Source of the DNA: Acidobacteriota bacterium
Lineage (GTDB): Bacteria > Acidobacteriota > Terriglobia > Terriglobales > Acidobacteriaceae
Length of the DNA stretch: 60,626 nucleotides
Direction of reading: 5' to 3'
NCBI GenBank assembly: GCA_021791875.1
Contig: JAJYVU010000015.1
Location: 1-60,626, forward strand
The translations under genes and the position numbers were made by a program. The notes below the pieces were generated by a model that saw nothing but the letters and a program-made list of their open reading frames with translations, did no database searches and was not told the origin of the DNA. Positions 1 to 8,414 of the stretch are shown here, one piece after another. Within the stretch, counting starts at the first letter, position 1; every line of letters begins with the position of its first letter.

Positions 1-113
1 ACACCGACCTCTATGCCAACCGTGCATGAAAACTCTACGGCATCCTCTCACCCCGTTTCATCCACGGCGGGTCGGAAATACCGGTGCGCGACTATCCTGG
101 AATCAGGGACATC

Positions 114-144
114 AAAAAAGCGGCTGCCATGCAGTCGCTTTTTT
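114..144. terminator. bidirectional Rho-independent terminator
   Basis: A 13-bp stem (114-126 with 132-144, one G-U pair) closes a five-base loop. The stem begins with six A and ends with six T, so it would work on either strand. It could end the minus-strand Mg/Nramp unit and a gene entering from the left of the window. Confidence 0.8.
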
Positions 145-215
145 CTCATGCCACGCGCCGCCCCCAGGGCACCGCACAACAAAACCGCACCCCGAAATAC
201 CCGACCAATCCATAG

Positions 216-447
216 AATCAACTACTTCCCCGCAAAAACACCCGGGGTTAACCGATCCATAACGGGTACACTACCCAATCAAATCAACCACTTCCCCGCA
301 AAAACCATAGGGGCCTCGAAAACTATTTCTGAAACGCACCCCAGGCACTCCAGCGACGACCTCCGCACCGCAGGCAAGGCGAACAATCACGGTGAGATCA
401 CTAGTCGCTCTCATAGAATCAATCACTTCCCCACAAAATGGATGGGG
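216..447. repeat. three copies of a ~32-bp hairpin repeat
   Basis: Copies at 216-247, 282-313 and 417-447 share AATCAAYYACTTCCCC, then RCAAAA, then a variable 5-9 bases, then GGGG. The CCCC and GGGG blocks can pair as a small hairpin in each copy. Copies 1 and 3 also share CATAG immediately upstream. Starts are 66 and 135 bp apart, roughly one and two units of a 66-68 bp period. Function unknown; it may be a dispersed extragenic element of this genome. Confidence 0.7.
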
Positions 448-571
448 GGCGTCAAAGTCTTTTTGTTCTCTCGCCTCGAAAAATTTGCCCGTAACGCCTT
501 GAAAATTCGGAAAAGCTCGGTCTTTGCGCCGAAGCGGCCAGCACCCCCGCGCGGCTGGCGCCATCCACTCT

Positions 572-1822
572 TCAAATCCCCTGCCGCACCGTCTGCACCA
601 TCAGGATCACGGACAGCACCGTCACCACCACCGCCGTCACCCAGGCCACCGCATTGAACCACTTTGAATTCGTATACTCGCCCATCAAATCCCGCCGGTT
701 GATCAGAAGCAGCATGAAGATCACCACCACCGGCAGCAGAATCCCGTTCAGCGCCTGCGAGAAGATCGAAAACTCGACAATCGGAAAATTCGGAATCAGC
801 ACCACCGCCGCCCCGCCCACAATCAGCAGCGTGTAGAGCCAGTAGAAAACCGGCGCTTCCTTAAAGCGCTTGTCCACGCCGGACTCGAACCCCAGCCCCT
901 CGCACACCGTGTAAGCCGTCGAAAGCGGCAGCACCGACGCCGCGAAAAACGCCGCGTTAAACAATCCGAAGGCAAACAGCAGAAACGCGTAGTTGCCCGC
1001 CAGCGGCCGCATCGCCACCGCCGCGTCAGACGGAATCTTGATCGCGCCCATCCCATGCACCCACAATGTCGCCGCGCAGGCCACGATAATGAACCACGCC
1101 ACAATATCGGTGAAAAACGACCCCACCACCACGTCGGCTCGCGACGCCGCGTAGTCCTGTACCCGGATTCCCTTCTCCACCACCGACGACTGCAGGTAAA
1201 ACTGCATCCACGGCGCGATCGTCGTGCCGATGATGCTGATCACCATGAAGAGGTAACCCGCCTGCCGCCACTCCGCCGCATGCGGTAGCGTCACCGTCTT
1301 CATCAGCGACAAATGCCAGTGCGGCGCCGCCAGAATCCCCGTCGCCACGTAAGCGATGTAAAACAGCGATCCAGTGAGCAGGATCTTCTCCACGTTCTTG
1401 TAATCGCCCTTCACCGCCAGCAGCCAAACTAGCGCCGCGCAAAGCGGTACAGACACATACTTCGTAAGGTGAAATAGCTCCAGGCTGCCCGCAAGCCCGG
1501 CAAACTCCCCAATTACGTTGCCGAAATTCACCACCACCAGCAGCAGCATCATGATGAAAGTGATCCGCAGCCCGAATTCTTCCCGGATCAGGTCGCTCAG
1601 CCCTTTGCCCGTCACAACACCCATCCGGGCGCACATTTCCTGGATCACGATCAGCGCCAGCGTCACCGGCAAAATCGTCCACAGCAGCGCGTACCCAAAC
1701 TGAGCACCCGCCTGCGAGTACACAAAAATCCCGTTCGGATCGTTGTCGATATTGGCCGTGATAAAGCCCGGTCCCAGCACAGCAAGGAACAGCAGAATCC
1801 GGGTTCTCCAGCGCTTCAGCAT
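572..1822 (-). CDS. Nramp-family divalent metal transporter, Mg-type metal site likely
   Basis: The 416-residue protein has the many hydrophobic segments and the GPGFITA plus AGAQFGYALLW landmarks of SLC11/Nramp carriers in the inner membrane. The metal-binding helices depart from the Mn/Fe consensus: helix 1 reads DPNG (residues 28-31) in place of DPGN, and helix 6 reads APW (203-205) in place of MPH. In the family the helix-6 methionine helps select transition metals over Mg and Ca, so its loss argues against a Mn/Fe transporter. It lies 95 bp downstream of a gene for a soluble PRC/MgtE_N/CBS protein, probably in one operon. I infer Mg2+ (or other hard cation) transport; the substrate is unproven. 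Confidence 0.8.
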   Translation of the reverse strand: MLKRWRTRILLFLAVLGPGFITANIDNDPNGIFVYSQAGAQFGYALLWTILPVTLALIVIQEMCARMGVVTGKGLSDLIREEFGLRITFIMMLLLVVVNFGNVIGEFAGLAGSLELFHLTKYVSVPLCAALVWLLAVKGDYKNVEKILLTGSLFYIAYVATGILAAPHWHLSLMKTVTLPHAAEWRQAGYLFMVISIIGTTIAPWMQFYLQSSVVEKGIRVQDYAASRADVVVGSFFTDIVAWFIIVACAATLWVHGMGAIKIPSDAAVAMRPLAGNYAFLLFAFGLFNAAFFAASVLPLSTAYTVCEGLGFESGVDKRFKEAPVFYWLYTLLIVGGAAVVLIPNFPIVEFSIFSQALNGILLPVVVIFMLLLINRRDLMGEYTNSKWFNAVAWVTAVVVTVLSVILMVQTVRQGI

Positions 1823-1917
1823 CGACTCGTATCAGGCTCGCTTGTCAGTTGGAATACGGAGAGCCGGAAGGCGCCATTCTCAGCCTCCTGCTCCCACAGC
1901 GAACATATCACGCGCTG

Positions 1918-3186
1918 TCAGCGGCTTTCGCGCAGAAACGCAATTACGTGATCGGCCTCAATCACGCCCGCAAGCCGCCGCTGCTTGTCCACCACCGGCA
2001 GCGCTCTCAGATTGTACTTGTCGAATAGCTCGGCCACGTCGTTCTGATGTGCGTCCAGCTCGCAGGTGATCATCCGCGGCTCAGTCAGCACCTGCGCCCG
2101 CGTCTCTTCCTGGGCCAGCACCAGCCGCGCCAGCGGCACCACGCCCATCAGCACATCGTGCGGACCCAGCAGATAGATCTCGGTGATCGTCTCCGGATCC
2201 CCCTCAAATTCCCGCAGCGCCGTAATGCAGTCAGCCACCGCAGCATCCTGCGGCACTGCGACATACTCGGTCGTCATGCGACCGGCCGCCGAATCCTCCC
2301 GGAACTCCAGCAGCTCTTCCACTTCCTGCCGCTCTTCCGGATCCATTTCGCCCAGAATCGCTTCCGAGTGCTCCTCGCTCAAATCCGCCAGCAGATCGGC
2401 CGCCGCTGAAGGATCCATCTCCTCCACGATCCCGGCCGCCGTCTCCGAATCCAGCGCTTGCAGTAGCACCTTCTGCAGCTTCGGATCCACTTCTTCCAGT
2501 GCATCCGCCGCCAGCTCTTCGTCCAGACTTGTCAGCAGGGCCTCGCGTTCAGCCGGAGCAAGATCCTCGAGAATATCGGCGATATCCGATGGATGCAGCC
2601 GCGCCAGGCGCTCGTGCTCGATCTTCAGCTTCACCCGCCGCGCCGGGTCCACCTCCACGATGTCGACAAACTCCCATGGAATGCTCCGCTGCGGCACCTT
2701 CCGCGCAAGAGCATCGATCGTCGACTGCGGCATCAGGCCCAGCAGCAGCCTCCGAAGCGCGCCGCGCAACCCCACCGCCACTCCGGTCACCCGCAGGTGT
2801 TCCTGATACCCCGTCGTACCCCGTTCCTGATTCGACCACTCCAGATCCACGTCGTTCACGCGCACCACCTTGCGCCCGTGTACGTCGATAATCTGCCGGT
2901 CCAGCAGATCCTGCCGCAGCAGCAGAAAGCTCTCTTCCTCGGTCAGTGGCCGCAGTTGCGCTCCCGTACGCAGCTCCAGCGCCCCGCTCGGTGTCCGCCG
3001 TAAGTCGGCTAACGTCACCACCTGCAGCCCGTCCCGATTCTTCACCACCAGCCCCGCCACCCTTCCTGCATCGGCGCCGGTTGCCACCGCCACGTCTTTC
3101 ACCTTGCCGCGCAGCTTTCCCGTCGCATCCGTCACCGGGGTGCCAAGCAGCATGGTCAGCGTGAATCGCGCGTGAACGTCGGCCAT
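1918..3186 (-). CDS. PRC-barrel/MgtE_N/CBS regulatory protein without membrane domain
   Basis: About 422 residues from the ATG at 3186; an in-frame TTG six bases upstream is possible, and neither has a strong ribosome site. Residues ~10-130 hold two PRC-barrel-like halves. About 195-295 is an MgtE_N superhelix (LHPSDIADILEDL and EEMDPSAAADLL repeats), and ~300-420 a CBS pair (GRMTTEYVAV, ALPVVDKQRRLAGVI). This is the cytoplasmic Mg2+-sensing part of MgtE, but no transmembrane segments follow. The next gene in the same direction is an Nramp-like transporter, so I infer that this protein is a separate gating or sensing partner. Alternative: a general metal or nucleotide sensor. Confidence 0.85.
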   Translation of the reverse strand: MADVHARFTLTMLLGTPVTDATGKLRGKVKDVAVATGADAGRVAGLVVKNRDGLQVVTLADLRRTPSGALELRTGAQLRPLTEEESFLLLRQDLLDRQIIDVHGRKVVRVNDVDLEWSNQERGTTGYQEHLRVTGVAVGLRGALRRLLLGLMPQSTIDALARKVPQRSIPWEFVDIVEVDPARRVKLKIEHERLARLHPSDIADILEDLAPAEREALLTSLDEELAADALEEVDPKLQKVLLQALDSETAAGIVEEMDPSAAADLLADLSEEHSEAILGEMDPEERQEVEELLEFREDSAAGRMTTEYVAVPQDAAVADCITALREFEGDPETITEIYLLGPHDVLMGVVPLARLVLAQEETRAQVLTEPRMITCELDAHQNDVAELFDKYNLRALPVVDKQRRLAGVIEADHVIAFLRESR

Positions 3187-3509
3187 CGGCAAGAGTCTAA
3201 CAGGCTCTCATCCCACCCTCTATCAGAATCCGCTCGAATGGATAACCACTTTTGGCCATGTGCAATCCAGGGGAACCAAAGCTCCTCAGAATCGCCCCCT
3301 GCCTTGATCGGGCTCGCCTCGGCGACGACGGCTCGTATGGTGCTGCTTGCGAAGGATTGCTCGTGCTGCCCGCTCCTGCTGCCACTGAATCCGGCCCCGG
3401 TTTTGCGAGCCGCGGAAGTTCCCCATTCTCCTCTTGCTTGACATCCGGCTTCCCAGCAAGCAAACTTCCGTCAAAGACTTAGGCCGTGTAAAAAGCGAGG
3501 TAGAGCTAC
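3187..3509 (+). other. intergenic region, possible rsbW promoter
   Basis: The region separates divergent units and shows no gene. A perfect TTGACA lies at 3438-3443, but the hexamer 17 bp later (CAAACT) is a weak -10, so a promoter for the anti-sigma pair is only possible. The first gene would start from TTG at 3510, with GCGAGG about 10 bases upstream. Confidence 0.35.
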
Positions 3510-3968
3510 TTGAGGGGACAAGAAGAAACCCGCGTTACATACACGCTGGAATCCTCGCTCGACAGCGTCGATAAAGTCGAACAAACCGCCGAACAGATGG
3601 CCCGCAAGGCGGGCATCGATGAGGATGAGACTTTTCGCATTAGCATGGCCGTGCGAGAAGCTGCCGTGAATGCGGTCCTGCATGGCAACGCCTATGACCC
3701 GGGTAAACGCATCACAGCAACTTTTGAAAACACCGGCTCGGATCTCATCATCCGAATCACCGATCAGGGCATCGGGCTGGACCCCGCCATGCTGCCCGAT
3801 CCCCTCGCCCCGGAAAATCTGCTCCGCGGATCCGGACGCGGCATCTTTCTCATTCGATCGTTCATGGATGAAGTACACTTCAGGCAATTGCATCCGGGAA
3901 CGGAGCTCACACTTATTAAACATTTGGGGACCTCAAAACCGAGTCTTCAAGGAGGAAATTCTCTATGA
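3510..3968 (+). CDS. RsbW/SpoIIAB-like anti-sigma factor kinase
   Basis: The 152-residue protein is a single HATPase_c_2 (GHKL) domain. Visible motifs are the N box (VREAAVNAVLHGN, ~48-60), the G1 box DQGIGLD and the G2-type GSGRGIFLIRSFMDEV. Proteins of this kind bind a sigma factor or, in partner-switching systems, phosphorylate a STAS antagonist on serine. It overlaps the following STAS gene by four bases, which supports that pairing. The start is TTG at 3510; no ATG or GTG is available that would keep the domain complete. No sigma factor or phosphatase gene is adjacent, so the target is unknown. Confidence 0.85.
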   Translation: MRGQEETRVTYTLESSLDSVDKVEQTAEQMARKAGIDEDETFRISMAVREAAVNAVLHGNAYDPGKRITATFENTGSDLIIRITDQGIGLDPAMLPDPLAPENLLRGSGRGIFLIRSFMDEVHFRQLHPGTELTLIKHLGTSKPSLQGGNSL

Positions 3969-4318
3969 GCATGAAAGTGACTACCCGTCAGGTAGACGGT
4001 GTGACAATTCTCGACCTTAGCGGCCGAATTCTTCTTGGTGAGGGCAGCGTGCAGCTCCGTGATGCGGTTCGCGACCTCCTGGCAAAAGGCCAGAAGAAGA
4101 TTCTCCTTAACCTGGGCGATGTGACCTACATCGACAGCTCGGGCATCGGCGAAATGGCCAGCGCGCTCACCGCCGTTCATCACCAGGGCGGCGACCTCAA
4201 GCTGCTCAATCTGACCAAACGCGTTCACGACGTGTTGCAGATCACCAAACTTTACACTGTCTTCGACATCAAGGACGACGAAGCTTCGGCCATCGCTTCT
4301 TTTTCGCAATCTGCCTAG
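3965..4318 (+). CDS. STAS-domain anti-sigma factor antagonist
   Basis: A 117-residue STAS domain of the RsbV/SpoIIAA type. The phosphorylatable serine lies in YIDSSGIGEM near residue 57, followed by the usual helix and the LLNLTKRV strand. In the family the unphosphorylated form binds the RsbW-like kinase and frees the sigma factor. The ATG overlaps the kinase stop (ATGA) and has a strong AAGGAGG nine bases upstream, so it may be made in excess of the kinase. A strong terminator follows. Confidence 0.9.
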   Translation: MSMKVTTRQVDGVTILDLSGRILLGEGSVQLRDAVRDLLAKGQKKILLNLGDVTYIDSSGIGEMASALTAVHHQGGDLKLLNLTKRVHDVLQITKLYTVFDIKDDEASAIASFSQSA

Positions 4319-4345
4319 CTCTCTTCATCTCGCCCCACCCAGAAG

Positions 4346-4372
4346 AAAAGGCTGCCCGCTCGGCAGCCTTTT
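4346..4372. terminator. bidirectional terminator between STAS gene and otsA
   Basis: An 11-bp perfect stem (4346-4356 with 4362-4372) closes a CGCTC loop, flanked by A and T runs. It lies between two convergent genes and would serve both. Confidence 0.88.
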
Positions 4373-4386
4373 TCCTCTTGCCATTT

Positions 4387-5823
4387 TCATCGGTGCGCCC
4401 GCGCCGCCATTGCCGGTTCAATTTCGCCCATAAAATCCTGCACCCATCGATGCACGTTTGCGTGCTTCAGGAACCTCCGCAGCTTGCGCATCCGCTCCTG
4501 CTGCTGAGGAACGGGCATCTGTAGTGCCTGGTCCAACGCATCAGCCACACCCTCCAGGTCAAACGGATTCACCAGCAGCGCACCGCGGTACATCTCCGCC
4601 GCCGCACCCGCAAATTCGCTCAAGATCAGCACGCCCCGGTCATCAATCCTAGATGCGCAGAATTCCTTCGCCACCAGGTTCATCCCATCCTTGAGCGGCG
4701 TCACCAGCGCAACATGCGCCGCCCGGTACAGCGCCAGCAGTTCCTCGCGTGGAATCGCTCTGTGAATGTAGTGAATCGGCACCCATCCCGGCTGCGTGAA
4801 CTCCCCGTTGATGCTCGCCACCAGGTGCTCAATGCGCGACTTCAGCGCCTCATAACCCGGAATATTCTGCCGGCTCGGCACCACGATCTGCACCAGCTTC
4901 ACCTTGCCGATCATGCCCGGATTTCTCCGCAGCAGTTCTCCATATGCACGTAGCCGGTGCGGAATGCCCTTTGTGTAGTCCTGCCGGTCTACACCGAAGA
5001 TCACCTGCCCCATCCCCATCCGCGCCAGAATTGTACGCATCCGCTCTTCCACCGCCAGGTTGCTCGCCGCCTGCGCAAACTCCTCGAAATCGATCGAGAT
5101 CGGAAAGTCCTGAATCACCGCCTTGCGCCCATGCCAGGCAACATGATGCACTCCGTGCTCGGTCGTCATCGGCGCCTCCGGCACCAGCCGCCGCAGGCAA
5201 CTCACCAGGTTCCGAACGTCGCGCTCCGTCTGCAGGCCGATCAGATCATACTGCAACAGCGCCAGCAGCAAATCCCGCCGCCACGGCAGTTTGGCAAACA
5301 CGTCATACGAAGGAAACGGCGTGTGCAGAAAGAACGCGATCCGCCCGTCGCAGCCCCGCTCCCGCAGGCTCCCTGCCACGTGCATCAACTGGTAGTCATG
5401 CACCCACAATACCTGCTTGCCGTTGTAGACCCGCATCACCACCTCCGCGAACTTCCCATTCACTCGGCGGTAGTATTCCCAGTACTGCGGCTCGAAGCGG
5501 CACTCACCGATAAAGTCGTGAAATAACGGCCACAAAACCTGGTTCGAAAACCCCTCGTAAAAGTTGCGGTCCTCCTCTTCGGTCACAAATACCGGCACGC
5601 ATTCGAATCCGTTGCTCCGAGCCTCTTCTTCGAGTGCCCGCACCATTTTCTTGTCTTCCTGTGTTCCCCCGTTCCCGATCCATATCCCTCCATGGTCCTT
5701 CAGGATCGGCTCGAGCGCGGTCACTAGTCCGCCGCTGCTCCTCTTCACTTTCAGCGTTCCAAATTCCACCGTCGTCGAGAGCGGAAGACGGTTGGAAACA
5801 ACCATTACCTGGCCGTCACTCAT
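4387..5823 (-). CDS. otsA: trehalose-6-phosphate synthase
   Basis: A GT20 enzyme of 478 residues that joins a glucosyl nucleotide to glucose-6-phosphate. Family landmarks are the VVSNRLP start, RSSGGLVTAL, VLWVHDYQLMHV, FFLHTPFPSYDVF, VDRQDYTKGI and PLKDGMNLVAKEF. I place the start at the ATG at 5823, which overlaps the otsB stop as TGATG; an in-frame upstream start at 5853 would add ten residues that look unlike the family. The overlap indicates translational coupling with otsB. Product: trehalose-6-phosphate for osmotic and desiccation protection. Confidence 0.94.
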   Translation of the reverse strand: MSDGQVMVVSNRLPLSTTVEFGTLKVKRSSGGLVTALEPILKDHGGIWIGNGGTQEDKKMVRALEEEARSNGFECVPVFVTEEEDRNFYEGFSNQVLWPLFHDFIGECRFEPQYWEYYRRVNGKFAEVVMRVYNGKQVLWVHDYQLMHVAGSLRERGCDGRIAFFLHTPFPSYDVFAKLPWRRDLLLALLQYDLIGLQTERDVRNLVSCLRRLVPEAPMTTEHGVHHVAWHGRKAVIQDFPISIDFEEFAQAASNLAVEERMRTILARMGMGQVIFGVDRQDYTKGIPHRLRAYGELLRRNPGMIGKVKLVQIVVPSRQNIPGYEALKSRIEHLVASINGEFTQPGWVPIHYIHRAIPREELLALYRAAHVALVTPLKDGMNLVAKEFCASRIDDRGVLILSEFAGAAAEMYRGALLVNPFDLEGVADALDQALQMPVPQQQERMRKLRRFLKHANVHRWVQDFMGEIEPAMAARAHR

Positions 5824-6647
5824 CACACGCTCACTTTCGCGTTTTCGAGCCACCGGTCAAGGAACCCAAGCAACTCCTCCGGCGGCGTCAGGTGGTAGTC
5901 TGCGCAGGACTCGCGTACCTCCGGACGAACAAGAATGCCCACCCCGCGTCCGCAAATCTCCGCAAATCCGTCTTCATCTGTCCAGTCATCGCCCAGAAAT
6001 ACCGCCGGGATATCCTTCGGCTCTTCGGCGAGAATGTCTGCCACTACCTGCCCCTTGGTCCGGGAGCGCGACCGCACCTCCACTCCGGACTCAAATGGCA
6101 TCATTTCCAGTGTCTCAGGCGGCTTCGCCCCGGCGAACAGCTTCTCCGCGGTTTCCCGCAGCATAATCTGCTCATTGTCCGGCAATCCCCGCCAATGCAC
6201 CGCAACCGCTGTCGGTTTCAGCTCCACTTGACCGCTGAATCCCCGCTCGATCATCCCGCTCGTCACTGCATCCACTACACGTCGCTCGTCCGACGTTAAA
6301 TCCGCCACCCGGTACTGCCCGTCATGCAGCAGATGCTCCCGTCCGTGCGATCCCCACATCTCTATCGGCTGCCGCAATGGCAGCAACTGCTTCAGGTCTT
6401 CAATCTGTCTACCGCTGATCACCACCACTCTGCCATTCGGCAGCGTCACAACCGGCTCCAACCGCTCGACGACCCCGGCGTAGGGCACCGCCTTCATCCG
6501 GTCCACATGGAACGGCGCCAGCGTTCCGTCGTAATCCAACAGCAGAAGCCATCGCTTTGCGGTCCTCAGATCCCGCCAGAATTTCTCCCGAACTCCTGCC
6601 TCCTCCCAGCGGACGGGGAGTCTCATGCAGCGTCTATTCTTTTCCAT
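5823..6647 (-). CDS. otsB: trehalose-6-phosphate phosphatase
   Basis: A 274-residue HAD phosphatase. Motif I is LLDYDGTLAPF with the nucleophile aspartate, motif II VVISGR, and the C-terminal aspartates are in FLGDDWTDEDGF; WGSHGREHL is also typical of OtsB. It removes phosphate from the OtsA product to give trehalose. It is the first gene of the otsBA pair and overlaps otsA by one base. ATG at 6647 is taken as the start, but the ATG at 6626 is possible because neither has a clear ribosome site. Confidence 0.92.
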   Translation of the reverse strand: MEKNRRCMRLPVRWEEAGVREKFWRDLRTAKRWLLLLDYDGTLAPFHVDRMKAVPYAGVVERLEPVVTLPNGRVVVISGRQIEDLKQLLPLRQPIEMWGSHGREHLLHDGQYRVADLTSDERRVVDAVTSGMIERGFSGQVELKPTAVAVHWRGLPDNEQIMLRETAEKLFAGAKPPETLEMMPFESGVEVRSRSRTKGQVVADILAEEPKDIPAVFLGDDWTDEDGFAEICGRGVGILVRPEVRESCADYHLTPPEELLGFLDRWLENAKVSV

Positions 6648-6830
6648 TTACATGTCTTAGATGCGCTTTTTACCCTCATAAGTTCCCTGATCTCCTTGAA
6701 AATCTTTGACATAACTCATCCAACGGTAATTTCATGACCCGATTTACACTCAATTAGCAATGCTTTTCACTGCAACCTCACTTCCGTCCGCCTCTTGCGC
6801 ACGTCTTGACGCCTGTTTCTGGAGAACCGC

Positions 6831-7781
6831 ATGAGCACGCCCCACGGCTTCCAGCACGGCGTCGATATGCGCGTCAAAATCGCCGGTATCGAGTTCCCCA
6901 ACCCTGTCCTCGCTGCCAGCGGAACCTTCGCCTATGGCATCGAATTTGAAGACGTCGTCGACTTGGACCGCATCGGCGGATTCGTCACGAAAGGCATCTC
7001 CCGCGATCCCCTCCCCGGCAATCCTGCTCCGCGGCTCATCGAAACAGCCGCCGGCATGATCAATGCCATCGGCCTCCAGAACATCGGTGTCGACGCCTTC
7101 ATCACCCAGAAGCTACCCGCTCTGGCCCGCTACCAGTGCCCAGTCATCGTCAACGTCTTCGGCTTTCAGTTACAGGACTACATCGCGGTCATCCGCCGCC
7201 TCAACGAGGCCGAAGGCATCGCCGCCTACGAGCTCAATGTCTCCTGCCCCAACACCCATGCCGGCGGCATCGCCTTCGGGGTCGACAAGGCCGCACTTTC
7301 GGACCTCGTCGCTCATGCCCGCCATTACTCGCGCCGCCCGCTCATCGTCAAACTCTCGCCCAACGTCACATCCATCGCCAGCATGGCCCGCAGCGCGGAA
7401 TCCTCCGGCGCTGACGCCATCTCCCTCGTCAACACTTTCGTCGCGCTCTCCATTGACATTGAAACCCGCCGCCCCCGCCTCAGCAACATCACCGGGGGCC
7501 TCTCCGGCCCAGCTGTCAAGCCCATTGCAGTCCGCATGGTCTGGGAAGCCTCGCAGGCCGTCAAAATCCCTGTCATCGGCATGGGAGGCATCAGCACTCC
7601 TGAAGACGCCGTCGAATTCCTCCTCGCCGGAGCCTCCGCTGTCCAGGTTGGCACGGCCAGCTATGCTGACCCCCGTGCCGTCGAGCACATCGGCTCAGGA
7701 CTCGCACAGTGGTGCTCCCGCCATCACATCGCCAAAGTCACTGAAGTCATCGGTGATATGCAGACCGGCCGCGAGGAGTAA
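6831..7781 (+). CDS. pyrD: dihydroorotate dehydrogenase, class 1B catalytic subunit
   Basis: A 316-residue FMN TIM-barrel that oxidises dihydroorotate to orotate in pyrimidine synthesis. It shows the N-terminal IEFPNPVLAASGTFAYG, the ELNVSCPN segment with the catalytic cysteine of class 1 enzymes, and IPVIGMGGIS plus the GASAVQVGTA phosphate site. The class 1B type normally needs a PyrK electron-transfer partner, which is not in this window. Start ATG at 6831 has GGAG eight bases upstream. A TTGACA at 6706-6711 with TAATTT 15 bp later is a weak upstream promoter candidate. Confidence 0.93.
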   Translation: MSTPHGFQHGVDMRVKIAGIEFPNPVLAASGTFAYGIEFEDVVDLDRIGGFVTKGISRDPLPGNPAPRLIETAAGMINAIGLQNIGVDAFITQKLPALARYQCPVIVNVFGFQLQDYIAVIRRLNEAEGIAAYELNVSCPNTHAGGIAFGVDKAALSDLVAHARHYSRRPLIVKLSPNVTSIASMARSAESSGADAISLVNTFVALSIDIETRRPRLSNITGGLSGPAVKPIAVRMVWEASQAVKIPVIGMGGISTPEDAVEFLLAGASAVQVGTASYADPRAVEHIGSGLAQWCSRHHIAKVTEVIGDMQTGREE

Positions 7782-7798
7782 ATCCAGTGCAAAAATCA

Positions 7799-7824
7799 AA
7801 GGGCCGGAGTGATCTCCAGCCCTT
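7799..7824. terminator. hairpin between convergent pyrD and membrane protein gene
   Basis: AAGGGC-C-GGAG, a TGAT loop, then CTCC-A-GCCCTT forms a 10-bp stem with one mismatch. The following T-rich stretch is interrupted, so it is a moderate terminator candidate for the two convergent genes. Confidence 0.6.
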
Positions 7825-7848
7825 CCATTTCTTTCTGAAACCTGCTTC

Positions 7849-8313
7849 CTAAAGCGCGCCCCGCTGGAAACGGTTCTTCCATTCCTCGGGGAGCTTCGCC
7901 TGCAACTCGCGCGCCTGGCTCAGCGCCACGCCGGTCAGATACATCGGCGCCGGAGTCGCCACAGCCACCAGCAGCCATGCAAGCATCGATACCAATAGTC
8001 CGGCAAACGCCACCGCCTGCAGCGTCAGCACCACCGAGTACTGCTGGATGTGAAAGATGAACAGAGCAAAAGTGCGCAGAGGCTCTACATGGTGAATCAC
8101 TGCCAGCGCCAGTACAAAGACAATGGTCGACATCGTCGTCAGCCCGATCAACGCCACGTCAATCGAGCGATGCAGCCTCTGCCTCGACCGGCACACGCTG
8201 CAGCTTGCCAGATGGTCCTCGTAGTCTGTTCGCATCTCGGGAGTAATCCCGGAAATGTCGTAGCGCCAGCTCGAAAGAATGTCGCCAACTACCGGATCAA
8301 TACAAGTTTTCAT
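7849..8313 (-). CDS. membrane protein with putative HC2-type zinc finger
   Basis: A 154-residue protein of unknown function. The N-terminal part has H34, C38 and C41 in HLASCSVC, the pattern of the zinc-binding anti-sigma (zf-HC2) family, with a further Cys at residue 4. About three hydrophobic segments follow (roughly 52-72, 77-91, 93-120), then a charged tail. The layout suggests a membrane-anchored anti-sigma-like protein, but no ECF sigma factor gene is adjacent, so a partner cannot be named. It is convergent with pyrD. Confidence 0.65.
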   Translation of the reverse strand: MKTCIDPVVGDILSSWRYDISGITPEMRTDYEDHLASCSVCRSRQRLHRSIDVALIGLTTMSTIVFVLALAVIHHVEPLRTFALFIFHIQQYSVVLTLQAVAFAGLLVSMLAWLLVAVATPAPMYLTGVALSQARELQAKLPEEWKNRFQRGAL

Positions 8314-8414
8314 CTACGTTGACCTTCCCCCTGCGATCCACTGCGTCGCTCCTGAGTCGAACTTCACGTTCCACGCGGCTCAAAAGGGGCTTAATCGCAG
8401 AGTAACACAGCTGT

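Larger units (their letters stand above)
1..571. other. non-coding left end, downstream of the Nramp-like gene
   Basis: No convincing gene lies here. Open frames across it give low-complexity Pro/Arg-rich peptides without recognisable domains and run through hairpin repeats, so I treat them as chance. What can be seen is a strong bidirectional terminator (114-144) and a cluster of three related hairpin repeats (216-447), each annotated separately. The region follows the 3' end of the minus-strand transporter gene. Confidence 0.7.

Noticed and set aside
13..657. Long open frame in the left non-coding region
   Set aside because: It crosses the terminator hairpin and repeats, reads into the transporter gene on the other strand, and gives Pro/Arg-rich sequence with no domain.
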